From NCBI RefSeq assembly GCF_000315625.1, contig NW_005434623.1:153006-215316 (forward strand): a DNA stretch of 62,311 nucleotides. Reading direction: 5' to 3'. Source of the stretch: Guillardia theta CCMP2712 (Eukaryota; Cryptophyceae; Pyrenomonadales; Geminigeraceae). The position numbers and the translations under genes were made by a program. Below are positions 1 through 11,586 of the stretch, in pieces (position 1 is the stretch's first letter; every line of letters starts with the position of its first letter). Under the pieces are notes generated by a model. That model saw nothing but the letters and a program-made list of their open reading frames with translations. It searched no databases and was not told the origin of the DNA.

Positions 1-145
1 TCCTCTCCGCCTCTCCTCTCCGCCTCTCCTCTCCTCCTCTCCTCTCCTCCTCTCCTCGTCCTCCTCCTTCCTCCCTTTTCGCCTCCTTCCTCCTCTCCTC
101 CCCTCTCCCCCTGAGTCCTCTCCTCCTCCTCTCCTCCTCCTGAGT
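1..145. repeat. TCC/TCCGCC pyrimidine microsatellite
   Basis: Almost pure pyrimidine tract made of degenerate TCCTC and TCCGCC units. No coding potential seen. The same kind of simple repeat recurs within introns across the window. Confidence 0.8.
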
Positions 146-379
146 GAGCAGCTCTCCGTCGGTCCTCATCTCACTCGCTACCCTGGTTGACCACGTTCTC
201 GCCCTCGACTTCTCCTCTCCCTCACTCGCTCCCCCCGTCCCGATGACGGTCCTGGAAGGTTGGGTTCCTCTCCTGCTTCTTCTTCATCGTCAAGATCTAC
301 TCATCCGTCAAGATCGACTAGACGCGCTGCGAGATTGACAAGCAGTCGTCACGCCCTCCCGTTCAAGTCATCTCTACCG

Positions 380-1490
380 TAAGTTGGGCTGCTGGACTCG
401 CGGCTCTCAGTCTGGGCCTGTCAGTTGCCCAGACTTACAGTGTACGAGTCCGATAGTCTGAGCCACCGTTGGGGCACAGTCGGATGCGGCTGGGGGACCG
501 GGCCCCGGTCCGATCTGACGGTCGGCCGCGCGGCGCATACACCCGGCGGCTCCGTCACGGCCGGCTCAGCCGGGGCCAGGCTGGTGACGGTCCAATCGCC
601 GGGGGAACTTGAACAATGCCGACTCAGTGACTAGACTTGGTTCGGCAGTACGCCGGGTAATTTGACGGTTCAGTAGTCACTATATAGGATAAAGTACTAC
701 TCACACGGTCGTGACTAGTGGTCGCATGGGCCAGCCGAACCAAGACGACCCTTACGCGTTTCAAGCCTCGGCGGCAATGTAGTACACTGTGATCAAGCCT
801 GAAGGCAAGAGACCTTCCTAGCCGTCTTGCTCAGTAAGGTCTGGCGAGGCCCCGGGGCCCGGAGCCTGGGGTCCGACACGGTGAGCCTGCCACTGACTCC
901 CGAGTCCGGGCAGCGGCCCGGTGGCCCGCCCGTGACCGCAAGTTCCCAGGAGGCGGACTCCAACTCAGTTGTGACTCCGGCGGCGCCGATCCGGGCCTCC
1001 CGAGTCCCGTGACTGGCCGCGGCGGCTTCTGACGTAGGCTCGGACCGTGACTCAGTGAGCCGGACGACGCCGTGATCGCCGCGGCCGGGGCCCGGCCCGT
1101 CACTGGCACACTGTCACAGTGTTGTACCGTGGGGACTCAGTGGCAGGCCGGCCCGGAAACCGATCCGGGCGCCCCGCGGCCCGGCCCCGGCGGTCGCCCG
1201 GGGATGAAACCTGAATATAGTCCGATGAGTCAGCCCGACCTGGGGCCCGCGGCCCTCCGGAGACCACGTACTCCAGAGGGCCGCCGGGCCGAGACTCTCA
1301 GAGGTTCCGAGGGGCCCGATCTTTACTCAAGTTACTAAGTTAAGTTAAAAATCAGTACGAGGTACGAGGGGCCCGGGGTCGGACTCAAGTTGCCAGTCAC
1401 AGAGTCCCGGCACGGTCACCGGGTCACGGTTAGGACCCTGCCAAGGCCCGGCCGAAGCTTTACTCAAAGTTAACTTAAAAATCAGGTTAG
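380..1490. repeat. GC-rich intergenic repeat block 1
   Basis: Dense GGCCC/CCGGG sequence mixed with short GACTCA/TGACTC-like words. It contains two copies of the dispersed ACTCAAAGTTAAGTTAAAAA-type box, near 1321-1362 and 1459-1488. Short open frames here have skewed Gly/Pro/Arg composition and no domain I recognise, so I call no gene. Confidence 0.6.
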
Positions 1491-2159
1491 TACTTGAAGC
1501 TGTGACGTTGGGTGACCGACCTTGAGGTCATGAGCCTTGTCACGGTCATACCACCCCTACCAACCACCAAAAGATCAGGGTAGTAGGGGGCCGTTGGCAC
1601 TTGCTTGCAACGACTGGCCACCCCCACCCCAGTCTTCTCCCTTTCAAGTACCCCACCTGAGACAGTATATCCATTCTTGGAGGTGCCGCAGTGCATCTGA
1701 TCTTGTGAGCCGCTGTCTCCGTTGAGCCACCCCTACCCCCTCCCACAACTAGAATGGTCCCTTTAGCCACCCCTACCAACCCCTATCACGGGGGTCAACT
1801 TTTAGTAAACTGAGTCATCAACAGTACCCTTCCCTTCTCCTGTTGCAGAAGGGGTCCTCGACCCTTCCATGACCTCGTCGCTGACGATCAGCAAGTATAG
1901 CTACACTTCCTAGTACTCCCCAGGTCCTTGAAAGGTCTTATGACTTATATTGCTTGCTAGGTCCTTTGACCGAACTATCTGTAGGCGCCTAGGGGTTACT
2001 ATGGTTCATTTTTTGGTCCGTGGTCCTAGCAATGCTAAGAGAAGAAAAGGTGTTTTGTCCTATGTCCCTAGGTCCTCTCTCAGTACTGCTGTGTGAAAAT
2101 AGTTTTTAGATTTGAATTTCCAGGGGCCTATGATCATCGATGACGCTCACCCTCTTTTG

Positions 2160-2760
2160 TCATCGATCATACCAGGGGGTGGGGTATTGAGAGGAATCTT
2201 AAGGGGTAGGGGTACAAATTGTACCTAGCAGGGAATAAAAAGCCTTGGTGCTATGATGGGGTGGGGTGCATCAAGATTTGAAAGGGGTGGGTCGTCACCC
2301 TCAGACATGAGTGTAGGTTTGGTACGTGGCCTTCAGGGGTAGTCATTCCTACGAACTCAAGAATGGCCGGACTGCGGTAAAGTTGTGTCACTACCGGTAC
2401 TTGAACTGGGTATCGGGGGGTGGTCTTGTGGGCGGGACTATCTATTTCCTTCTGCGCAATCTTTCCGGTCAAGCATATTTGTTTTCAGAATCTGCGTTTA
2501 ATTTTCAAATATGCTCTATGTTTTTTTTGAATATTTCAAAGATGGCCCATAAGAGAGCGAAAAACTTTTGTAGCTGCTTCACCGAAACATTTGAAACAAC
2601 CCCCTGGACAAAACAGATGATAGATCATGTATTGAAAATGGATACGACCACCAGCAAGCAAGATGTGCTACGAAGAATGGGGTAGGGGTAGTATTGATAT
2701 GGTGAAGGTAGGGTGGTGTTATGGAGCATCCTGGGGTAGGGTGCTGGGGTTGCAAACTCT
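2160..2760. promoter_or_regulatory. GGGGTAGGGG cluster upstream of ABCG gene
   Basis: At least five G-rich elements of the GGGGTAGGG / GGGGTGGGG type occur between 2170 and 2745, just before the start codon at 2808. Further elements in CCCCTACC orientation lie at 1550-1790. The same motif precedes many other genes here, so I infer a promoter element. No TATA-like box stands out. Confidence 0.45.
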
Positions 2761-2807
2761 GTCCATAAAGCTTGTGGGGACGGGAGCGTAGAGCAGAGCA
2801 AAGCGAA

Positions 2808-4858
2808 ATGTCCACGGAGCAATCAGCGTACGCTGAGGTGGCGTATAGCATTCCGACAAATGCTGAAGGCGATTCTAAAAACCAACCACAAGAATTTGTC
2901 GTTCGAGACAAAGTTCAACAGCGAACAGCGTAAGTCTCCTCTTGATCGCGATTCCCCTGCAATTCTCTATCCACAAATCACCTTTTGCTCCCAAACAGTG
3001 AGCAGTTGCTTTACCAAAAAATGCTGACACCAGACATTACAGGATATCTTCTGCATCAGGAGCGAACTCATTTGCATATCAATCTATTAGGGTCAAACCA
3101 GCGACCATCGCATGGAAAGATCTCACCTACGACGTCAAGCTCACCCGCTCAAACCCTCAGACCGGAAAGAAAGAAACTATAGACAAGCGCATCCTCGACG
3201 GCCTCTCCGGCATCGTCCGGCCCGGGGAGATGCTCGCCATCTGCGGGCCCTCGGGAGGCGGCAAGACCACCCTGCTCGACGCCATCGCCGGGAGGATCGA
3301 CCCCCACCGCAAGGGCAGGAAGTTCACCGGCGACGTGCTGGTGAACGGGAAGCCCAGAGACGAGACGTTCAGCATGGTGGCGTCGTACGTGCAGCAGGAG
3401 CATGCGCTGCAGACGCCCTTCACGGTCAGAGAGACGATGCGATACGCGGCCGACCTTCTCATCCCGCACGCGGAGAGCACGCAGGCAGAGAGGAGAGCAA
3501 GAGCAGACAATGTGACGCATGTGCTGGGGCTGGACTCATGCAGCAACACCATCGTAGGAGACGTGTTCCGCAAGGGGCTGAGCGGAGGGCAGCTCCGCCG
3601 CCTGTCGATTGCGGTGGAGCTGGTGCGGAACCCCTCCATCCTCCTGCTGGACGAGCCGACGTCAGGCCTCGACTCGGCGGCGGCAGAGAACATCATGAAA
3701 CACTTGTCGCACCTGGCCAAGACTGGCACCACCATTATTTGCACTATCCACCAGCCTCCGTCAGAGGTGTGGGCGAACTTCGACAAGTTCCTCCTGCTGT
3801 CTAGGGGCAAGTGCCTCTACTTCGGGGCGGCAAACAACGCGGTGGACTACTTCGAGAGGATGGAGTATCCGTGCCCGGGGCAGTCGAACCCGGCAGACTT
3901 CTTCCTGAGGCTGGCCAACACGGACTTCGAGGGTCACGCGGACATCGAGGCGCTTGCAAAAGGCTTCAAAACTCAGCCTGAAGGCATGGCTTTGTCCTCT
4001 GCGCTTAGCAAGCCGATCGATCATGACGTTCATATCAGCAAGCACAGGAATGGCTTCATGACGCAGCTCCTGATCTTGTCTCATCGCGCCTTCTTCAACA
4101 ACGCGCGTAACCCGGGTATCTTCCTCGTCCGACTCATCATGTACATTCTTCTTTGCCTCATGATCGGTTTCATGTTCTGGGACCTCGGCACAGGCCCCAC
4201 GGACATCAACAGCCGTGTCAGCTTGCTCTTCTTTGTCGCGGCTTTCCTGGTGTTCATGTCGGTGGCGGTGCTGCCCTTCTTCATCGTGGAGCGAGCTGTG
4301 TTCCTACGCGAGCGAGCCAACGGCTGGTACATGGTGCCGGCCTACGTGCTGGCTTCGTTCCTCATGTCGTTGCCGGGGTTGTTCATCATCGCATTGGTCA
4401 GCTCAATCCTTGTTGTGTTTCCTGCCGGTCTCAATAACTTCGGGGTGTTTCTGCTCGACCTCTTCCTATCTCTCGTCACCGCGGAGGCGTTCATGTGTGT
4501 CATAGCATCGGTGGTACCTCACTACATCATCGGGATCGCGCTGGGAGCAGCGGTGTACGGCTTCTTCATGTTGTGCGAGGGCTTCATGAAGATCAAGGAC
4601 GACATCCCAGATTGGTTCATCTGGGGGTACTACATTGCGTTCCATTCATACTCTTTCAGAGCGTTCATGGTGAACGAGTTCGACTCTATTCCCACGTTTA
4701 CGAGCCCTCAATTCCCAGACGGCAAGTCAGTGCTAGCCTTTTACAATATGAACGACAAGCCCGTATGGAAGGACCTGCTCGTAGTTGGATCGTATGCCAT
4801 CGCCCTCCAGATCATATTCGGGACTATCCTGCAGGTGTTCCACAAGGGCAAGCGGTAA
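2808..4858 (+). CDS. ABCG-family half-transporter (full-length copy)
   Basis: Two exons, 2808-2929 and 3043-4858, joined across a 113-bp GTAAGT...ACAG intron with matching phase, give 645 residues, the usual size of an ABCG half-transporter. The nucleotide-binding domain comes first: Walker A GPSGGGKTT near residue 105, signature LSGGQLRR, Walker B ILLLDEPTSGLD, then the H-loop in CTIHQPPSE. A six-helix ABC2-type membrane domain follows, ending in a short KGKR tail. Such proteins dimerise to export lipids, sterols or xenobiotics; the substrate cannot be read from sequence. A nearly identical copy lies tail to tail at 5547-7283. Confidence 0.93.
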
Positions 4859-5546
4859 ACAAAATTCTTCACTGATGTCTCTTATATCGATTTTCAAAGT
4901 TTTTCTCATGTTCCAATTGTGTGTTTCAAGTAAACGAGTTAATGTATGCAAGGCTGAATCCTCGTTTCAATGATTCTGGTTTTACCCCCCCCCCTATCGT
5001 GAGGACTGCGGTCGTCGCGACTTCAGTATCTATGCATTTCTGTCATTGTGAATGTAAAGCATCTAGATGATGGGCAGATAATTTCAACGATGACAATTGC
5101 AGAACTGAATTGATTTTTCAATCCCATGGCAGATCTGAAGCCTGTCCGGCTCTACTTGTATATTGAGAAGAGCGATCAGCCATGCGCAGGAATGTATAAG
5201 AGGAGGTGTACATATCCACCTGGGCAGAAAATGTGGAGCAAATCAACAGCCCGTCCATCCAGGTGTGTGTGGGAAGAGCACAGGCAGGAGGCAGACTGAA
5301 CAAGCTTTCTCTGTTCTCCATCAGAGCACAGGTAAAGGATTATTGCGTGCAGAAAAGTCTTATAAGGCATACACATCTATTAGTAATAGTGTCACAAACT
5401 AAACTGTCAGTCAAGCAAGCGGCTGCTGAAGCTGCATGATCAAAATCGATTGAAATCTTACAAGGGGCCAACCAGCGGCTGCGACAAACTTTGCTGTTTC
5501 ACTTGTCCGAAAGGGAGCAGCACAACCTACAAGACTCTCCCCCCGC
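4859..5546. other. Spacer between convergent ABCG copies
   Basis: About 690 bp of lower-GC sequence between the two stop codons. I see no coding exon here. It would be the loop of the large inverted repeat formed by the two transporters and should hold both 3' ends. Confidence 0.6.
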
Positions 5547-7283
5547 TCACCGCTTGCCCTTGTGGAACACCTGCAGGATCGTTCCAAACACGATCTGGAG
5601 GGCGATAGCCCAGCCCCCGACAACAAGCAGATCCTTCCAGATCGGGTGATCCTCCATGTTGTAGAAGGCAAGAACCTCCCTGCCATTGTGAAACTGAGGG
5701 CTGTCAAAGTACTGAATGCCTTCAAACTCGTTCACCATGAACGCTCTGAAAGAGTACGTGTGGAAGGCCATGTAGTACCCCCAGATGAACCAATCTGGGA
5801 TGTCGTTCTTTACCTTCATGAAGCCCTCGCACAACATGAAGAAGCCGTACACCGCTGCCCCCAGCGCGATCCCGATGATGTAGTGAGGTACCACCGATGC
5901 TATGACACACATGAACGCCTCCGCGGTGACGAGAGATAGGAAGAGGTCGAGCAGAAACACCCCGAAGTTATTGAGACCGGCAGGAAACACAACAAGCACA
6001 GTGCTTGCAAGCGAGATGATGAAGAGCCCCGGCAACGACATGAGGAACGAAGCCAGCACGTAGGCCGGCACCATGTACCAGCCGTTGGCTCGCTCGCGTA
6101 GGAACACAGCTCGCTCCACGATGAAGAAGGGCAGCACCGCCACCGACATGAACACCAGGAAAGCCGCGACAAAGAAGAGGAGAGCAACACGGCTGTTGAT
6201 GTCCGTGGGGCCTGTGCCGAGGTCCCAGAACATGAAGCCCATCAGCAGGCACAGCATGATGTACATGACGAGTCGGACGAGGAAGATACCCGGGTTACGC
6301 GCGTTGTTGAAGAAGGCGCGATGAGACAAGATCAGGAGCTGCGTCATGAAGCCATTCCTGTGACTGATGGGACTGATTTCATGCTCGATCGGTCGAGCAA
6401 GAGCGGAAGTCAGCGACATGCCCTCAGGCTGAGTTTTGAAGCCTTTTGCAAGCGCCTCGATGTCCGCGTGACCCTCGAAGTCCGTGTTGGCCAGCCTCAG
6501 GAAGAAGTCTGCCGGGTTCGACTGCCCCGGGCACGGATACTCCATCCTCTCGAAGTAGTCCACCGCGTTGTTTGCCGCCCCGAAGTAGAGGCACTTGCCC
6601 CTAGACAGCAGGAGGAACTTGTCGAAGTTCGCCCACACCTCTGACGGAGGCTGGTGGATAGTGCAAATAATGGTGGTGCCAGTCTTGGCCAGGTGCGACA
6701 AGTGTTTCATGATGTTCTCTGCCGCCGCCGAGTCGAGGCCTGACGTCGGCTCGTCCAGCAGTAGGATGGAGGGGTTCCGCACCAGCTCCACCGCAATCGA
6801 CAGGCGGCGGAGCTGCCCTCCGCTCAGCCCCTTGCGGAACACGTCTCCTACGATGGTGTTGCTGCATGAGTCCAGCCCCAGCACATGCGTCACATTGTCT
6901 GCTCTTGCTCTCCTCCGGACGATGCCGGAGAGGCCGTCGAGGATGCGCTTGTCTATAGTTTCATTCTTTCCGGTCTGAGGGTTTGAGCGGGTGAGCTTGA
7001 CGTCGTAGGTGAGATCTTTCCATGCGATGGTCGCTGGTTTGATTCGCAGAGACTGATAGGCCAGTGAGTTGGCAGAGGATGTGGCATGCTTGCTGTCAGA
7101 TAGATGCGTCAGTCCTGGCATTTACTTGCTACACAAGAGTACTCACAGGATGTGGGCACGAGACTGCTGGTCGTTGGAGAGGGTGACCACTGCTGGCTCG
7201 CTGGAGGAGACGATTGCTTCTACAGGGCTGCTCTCCATCATCACAGGGATGCTGTAGCTGTCCTCCTCGCGCTGCTCCGCCAT
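5547..7283 (-). CDS. ABCG-family half-transporter lacking Walker A
   Basis: Exons 7283-7147 and 7092-5547 (54-bp intron, phases match) give 560 residues. From the RRARADN segment to the C-terminal KGKR it is almost identical to the protein at 2808-4858. It lacks exactly 90 codons: the stretch matching 3221-3490, with the Walker A loop and the Q-loop region, is absent, and the frame is kept. Signature, Walker B, H-loop and membrane domain remain. It cannot bind ATP at its own Walker A site. It may act as a non-canonical partner or be a recent non-functional copy. The first exon differs in sequence from that of the other copy, so only the body is homogenised. Confidence 0.88.
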
Positions 7284-7339
7284 AGTCTCAGTCTCTCCAC
7301 GTTTCCTCCCCTCCCTCGTTGCAATATGAGCGGGCACTA

Positions 7340-7510
7340 AGCAAGTCGTAACCCTACCCGCTTGTCCGAATGAACCCCTACCTATCCCGAAATTGATGTG
7401 TACTCCCCTACCCCCAAGAATCAGCTTGTTGTCTGGTCAAGAAGGTTTCTTAGAAACTACCCCTACCCTCTCATAATCATTTTGCTACCCTACCCAGTTT
7501 TTTCGTGTCA
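7340..7510. promoter_or_regulatory. CCCTACCC cluster upstream of minus-strand ABCG
   Basis: Four or more CCCTACCC / CCCCTACC words occur at 7352-7500, directly upstream of the minus-strand start at 7283. Read in the gene's sense they are the same GGGGTAGGG type as before the plus-strand copy. Confidence 0.45.
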
Positions 7511-7519
7511 TGAAGAGAG

Positions 7520-8040
7520 ATGATGAGAGATGATCTTGTGCCATAGGTCATACTACTTCCTTCCTAGGACCCCCTAACACTTTCCTAGCACCAAAGTAAA
7601 TGCCAAAGATCGGACCGGGGGGCATGCCATGTACGGAACTTAGGGGAATAGGACCTAGGCATAGGTCCTGTATTTCCTTGCCAAGTTGCTAGGACCATTA
7701 CTCAAAGTTAATTTAGTAAGTGTCTGACAGATGCCGGACACGAGCATAAGGTCTTGTCCGGCAGGGAAGGCAAAGTTGAGTAAATATTTTGTCCTGCATC
7801 TTCAATGAATGTCAGCAGGGCATGATTTCACCAGGGTAGTACTTGAAGTATTTAGTAGGGGTTAGCAAACCAATTAGTCTATTAGTTTTACTCAACTTTG
7901 GAACCTCTAATTGCTCCTACCCCCTTGCCCTGCACTGTCCGATCTTATAAAAATGTGTGGCCCCACCACCCCACCCCCTTCCACAAACAGCTTCGCGCCA
8001 TTCATGGCTTCTTCACACACATGCTTGTTTGGCAATCAAT
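7520..8040. other. Intergenic, no gene seen
   Basis: Mixed-composition DNA with degraded copies of the ACTCAAAGTTAA box near 7691 and 7895. C-rich CCCCACCACCCC elements at 7915-7980 resemble the promoter motif and could serve whatever lies at 8000-9760. Confidence 0.4.
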
Positions 8041-8337
8041 GCAAGGTACATGATGAAAGCATTCGATTGTATCAATGCTGAAGATGCAAGCCTGATGTGC
8101 CATCATCTTTGCGTGAATGAATATGTTGATTCGGAAGGATACACCAGCTGTGAGTGTGAGCAACGTGGGAAAACAGCCCTTCCATCAATTCCTCAAGATG
8201 CACTTGCTTGCAAGAAGTCATGTAGAAGGATCTAATCATGGCACAGAGTGGATGATGATGATGATGATGATGATGATGTGATTTTGATGATGGTGAGGAG
8301 GTGGTGGTGGTGGAGCACGAGCTGGAGCACATGCAAC

Positions 8338-8378
<41 letters not shown>

Positions 8379-9850
8379 CGTACGGAGAAGAAGGGTGCCT
8401 TTGGGGAATGTGAAGAAGAAGAGCAAGATGTAAGGGGGCAGATAGAATCAGTAAGTGGAATCTGTAAGAGATTGGATGGGAAAGAGATTGGATCTGTAAG
8501 AGATTGGTCAACCCGAAGACCTCCTCTTGGAGTTCTGTAAGCCAACTGATTACTTTGCTGTGTGAGATGAGAGCATGTTGCTTGTCAGCTTCGGAGTTGA
8601 GCACGAAATCGCAGTCCAACCCCTGAGAAGATCAAGAGTTGCTGGCAAGACGGGGGTTGGTTTCTTTGTACGTGAGGAAATGCTCGCACCAGCAAATGTC
8701 TTCGTTGCTGATAATGAAGCAAAAAGCTACTTGAAGTTTCAGTCAAACATGTCTCTAAGGTCTGGCGTCAGGCATGTTTACAGAAGGAACAACCACTCAA
8801 AGACTTTCGGTGGAAGATTGATACAACCATATATTGGAGTCCTACAAAGGTCTTCATAGATGAGGCGGCAGTAGGTGTCACGAAACTTAGCTCGGGAAAG
8901 GATGCAAATCCGTTGACGGAAGAGAATTACATAGGCATAAGAAGATAGGATCGTGGGCAGCCTGACATATGTCACATTGAGTTGGGATGTCATCTGTAGA
9001 TCCTTGAATACGGTTCAGATCCTGCTGCATGCAACCCATCTGATGGCAAGATGATCATATGTTTGTTTGTGTTCCGAGCCTGGAGGATTTGAAACGCAAC
9101 ATTGCAGAAAACAACGATTCAGTCGCAGGCATGCTGAAGGAGATTCCGGAGATAGGGCAACATGCGACAGAACACCAGGAACAGGAAGAGGAACCTGACC
9201 TCGGAGACGTAAAAGCTGGCGCACTGCTGAATCGGAGCACTGTACAGTGTGTCAATGACGATCGAGCTGGCGTTCGTCACACTGTGACTCAGACTGATCA
9301 AGCTGATCTGAAAACGATTCGAATTTCTGGTGAAGCGAAATGTTTCAACAATGCATGGAATCTGTATCACACTGGCAAACATGCCAAAGGGATACCTCCT
9401 TCGGAGAAACTGCAACGAGCAAATTTTAACAGAGCATGAAGCAAATAGTTTGCAGGCATAGCTTATCTCATGAAGTGCTTTGACCAATTCATCCGGCGAA
9501 GTGTAATGGAACTGAATTCCTTCTTTGATAGTCGGTGAGAATCTTTGATGTTTCAATGCCGAGATGAAACATTCAAGAAATATCCAAAGGATTTCATCTC
9601 GTGGCTCAATCAGAGAGAAGGGGCAGAGAGCTCAAGTGATAGGAGTGGGCAGTTTGCACAGGCAACGTACTTCAAGAAAATGCGAAAGAAAGAAGCACCG
9701 CGACTAGATGAGATCAGGTGGTCGTTCGAAATGCGAATGATAACGAGACTGATGGCTTAGATTTTGCCTGTAATTGGATGGTTTAAGGTTTGTAAAACAT
9801 ATAATTCATTGTCAAGTGACAGTGAGTGATATCATAAGTTGTAATAAACA
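8000..9850. other. Region of unresolved coding potential
   Basis: The base composition is gene-like, and open stretches exist on both strands: plus 8575-8859, 9059-9439 and 9545-9760, and minus 9556-9119 and 8993-8778. The plus-strand pieces are hydrophilic and charged and are followed by a possible polyadenylation context (GTAATAAAC near 9842). The minus-strand piece holds one strongly hydrophobic run (VRFLFLFLVF). I could not build a phase-consistent gene or recognise a domain. A decayed gene, or an unknown intron-rich one, is possible. Confidence 0.3.
8252..8380. repeat. (GAT)n and (GAGGAC)n microsatellites
   Basis: A GAT trinucleotide run at 8252-8277 and a GAGGAC hexanucleotide run at about 8342-8378. 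Translation would give Asp or Asp-Glu tracts, with no sign that they are coding. Confidence 0.85.
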
Positions 9851-9989
9851 CAAGTTGCTCTGGTAAATCTTGTGAAACCTCGTTAGACGTTGCTCAGTTC
9901 TGGGTCAAGCAGCGAGATGGAGCTCAGAAATTTGGCTGAGTGTTTTTGAGTCTTGGACCTCTGAGGCGGGTGTGGGTAGGGAGGGAGGG

Positions 9990-11250
9990 TGGGTGAGGTC
10001 CTAAACTGGTCTTTGGGTGGGGTAGGGGTCATATTCGGAAGAAGTTTATGTGAATGAGCACTAAACCTCTCAAAAAACTACAAAAGTGTATATATTTGTC
10101 CGGACTATATCTTACACCTCTAAGGGTGTTGTTAAGTTAGTGGCCAGGCCCGGCCCGGGCCCTCAGGCCGCATTATCATCCACACGAGAGTCGGCGGCGG
10201 TCACGGTGGGCCGCGCCCCCGCCGGGGCCGGGCCGTCGGATCGGACTGACGGTCTGATCCCCGGGCCCCGGCCCGGGCCACCCGGGCCGCGCGGCCGGGC
10301 CGAGTACGGTCCGATCATCCGGCGCCCCCGGGGCCCGGGGTCGGCCGGGCAGTGGCCCGGCCGACCCCAGTACATTCAATGATCGGATTGGCCCACTGCC
10401 AGGCTGCCCGGCGCCGCCGTCAAGTTGGGCCAGTTGGTTCTGAGAGGCGAGTCAGCGTCCGTAGTATGCTTTCAAGGCCCGGCCCGGGTGGTGATCATCC
10501 GATGATCGGATTGCCAGGGGAAATGGGGGTACTGACTCTGTGAGCGGATATCGAGCGGAGGCTGTACTAGATTACGCCCGGGGTGAGGTCACCGGCCCGG
10601 CGGGCAGTGCCACGGCAGTGACGGTGGCCGCGGCCGGCCGCGGCCGGGGCCGCATCATCCGATGATCAAACAGCGAGCAACGGAAGTTGTTTTGTATCCA
10701 ACTGGCGTTGAACCTTGAACGCCGTTTCAGATCTGAGAGCCTGGAGACTCCGTAATATGATCATAGGCAAGTCATAGCAGGACACTGGCGAGTCAGGACC
10801 AGGTCCTAGTACGGTGACGGTGAGACGGCGAGTCACATTGCGGCCGACCTCAGTTTCAGCACCTCAACGGGCCGCCGGCCCGGTTAGCCTCAGTCGATGT
10901 GGCTCTGTGCACAAGCTCACAGAAAGGACAGCAACAGCTACAATAGGGATGACCGTACGTAGGAGGATCACGAAGAAGAGAGCAAGAACAGGCTAGGACC
11001 CATGGATGCGGCAGCAGGTGATAAGCGAGTCAGCTCATATCAGTCTACGACAGGACAGCAAGTGACAGGAACTTCCGAATAACGGTTCGATCAGAGAAGA
11101 CAGTACTATCATGACTATTCTTCAGGAGGTCCTACGATGAAGGCACGAAACCACCTCTCAGCAGGTTGCAGACACACACAGGTTCCGTCAAGGCCAAGGG
11201 AGCAACTGTGTCAACTTGACTCGACCGTCAGGAAGCCGCGATGGATGATT
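9990..11250. repeat. GC-rich intergenic repeat block 2
   Basis: GGCCC-rich sequence with several ATCATCCGATGATC-type palindromes (10313, 10494, 10655) and the first copy of a roughly 220-bp repeat (10655-10885), whose second copy is at 18172-18395. I see no credible gene. Confidence 0.6.
10655..10885 (+). repeat. Dispersed repeat, copy 1 of about 220 bp
   Basis: The order of short conserved pieces (ATCATCCGATGATCAAAC, GTTTTGTATCCAAC, GTTGAACCTTGAACG, TTTCAGATCTGAGAG, ATGATCATAGGCAAGTCAT, GCGGCCGACCT, TTCAGCACCTCAA) matches 18172-18395. Small insertions and deletions separate the copies. No terminal inverted repeats or coding capacity were seen, so the element class is unknown. Confidence 0.75.
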
Positions 11251-11256
11251 CTCTCA

Positions 11257-11348
11257 GGCTCAGGGAGCCTCTAGGCTCAGGGAGCCTCTAGGCTCAGGGA
11301 GCCTCTAGGCTCAGGGAGCCTCTAGGCTCAGGGAGCCTCCAGGCTCAG
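11257..11348 (+). repeat. 17-bp tandem repeat, about 5.4 copies
   Basis: Unit GGCTCAGGGAGCCTCTA, nearly perfect and imperfectly palindromic (GGCTC...GAGCC), starting at 11257 and repeating every 17 bp. The last full unit has one substitution. It lies about 240 bp upstream of the Crinkler-like gene. Confidence 0.9.
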
Positions 11349-11586
11349 TGGGGAGGCTAGGGCGTGACTCGGACCGGTCGAAGGACCATACGTTGCAGGA
11401 AAGGCCCGGAAAGGCCGAGAATGAGGTGAAGGGTCCCTGTGAGACTGGATTGCTTGAAGTAAACCAGCTTGTACATCTGTACCAATCTCTTATCACCTCT
11501 GTTACTTCTATGAACTTCGGAATCCTGATATTATTCCTGCGCGGCCAGGTCTGTTGAGTAAACATCGAGAGAGCATCAGCTACAGC

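Noticed and set aside
8054-8235. Small Cys-rich protein (MCHHLCVNEYVDSEGYTSCECEQ)
   Set aside because: Cys spacing is suggestive, but there is no signal peptide, no partner exon and no consistent start.
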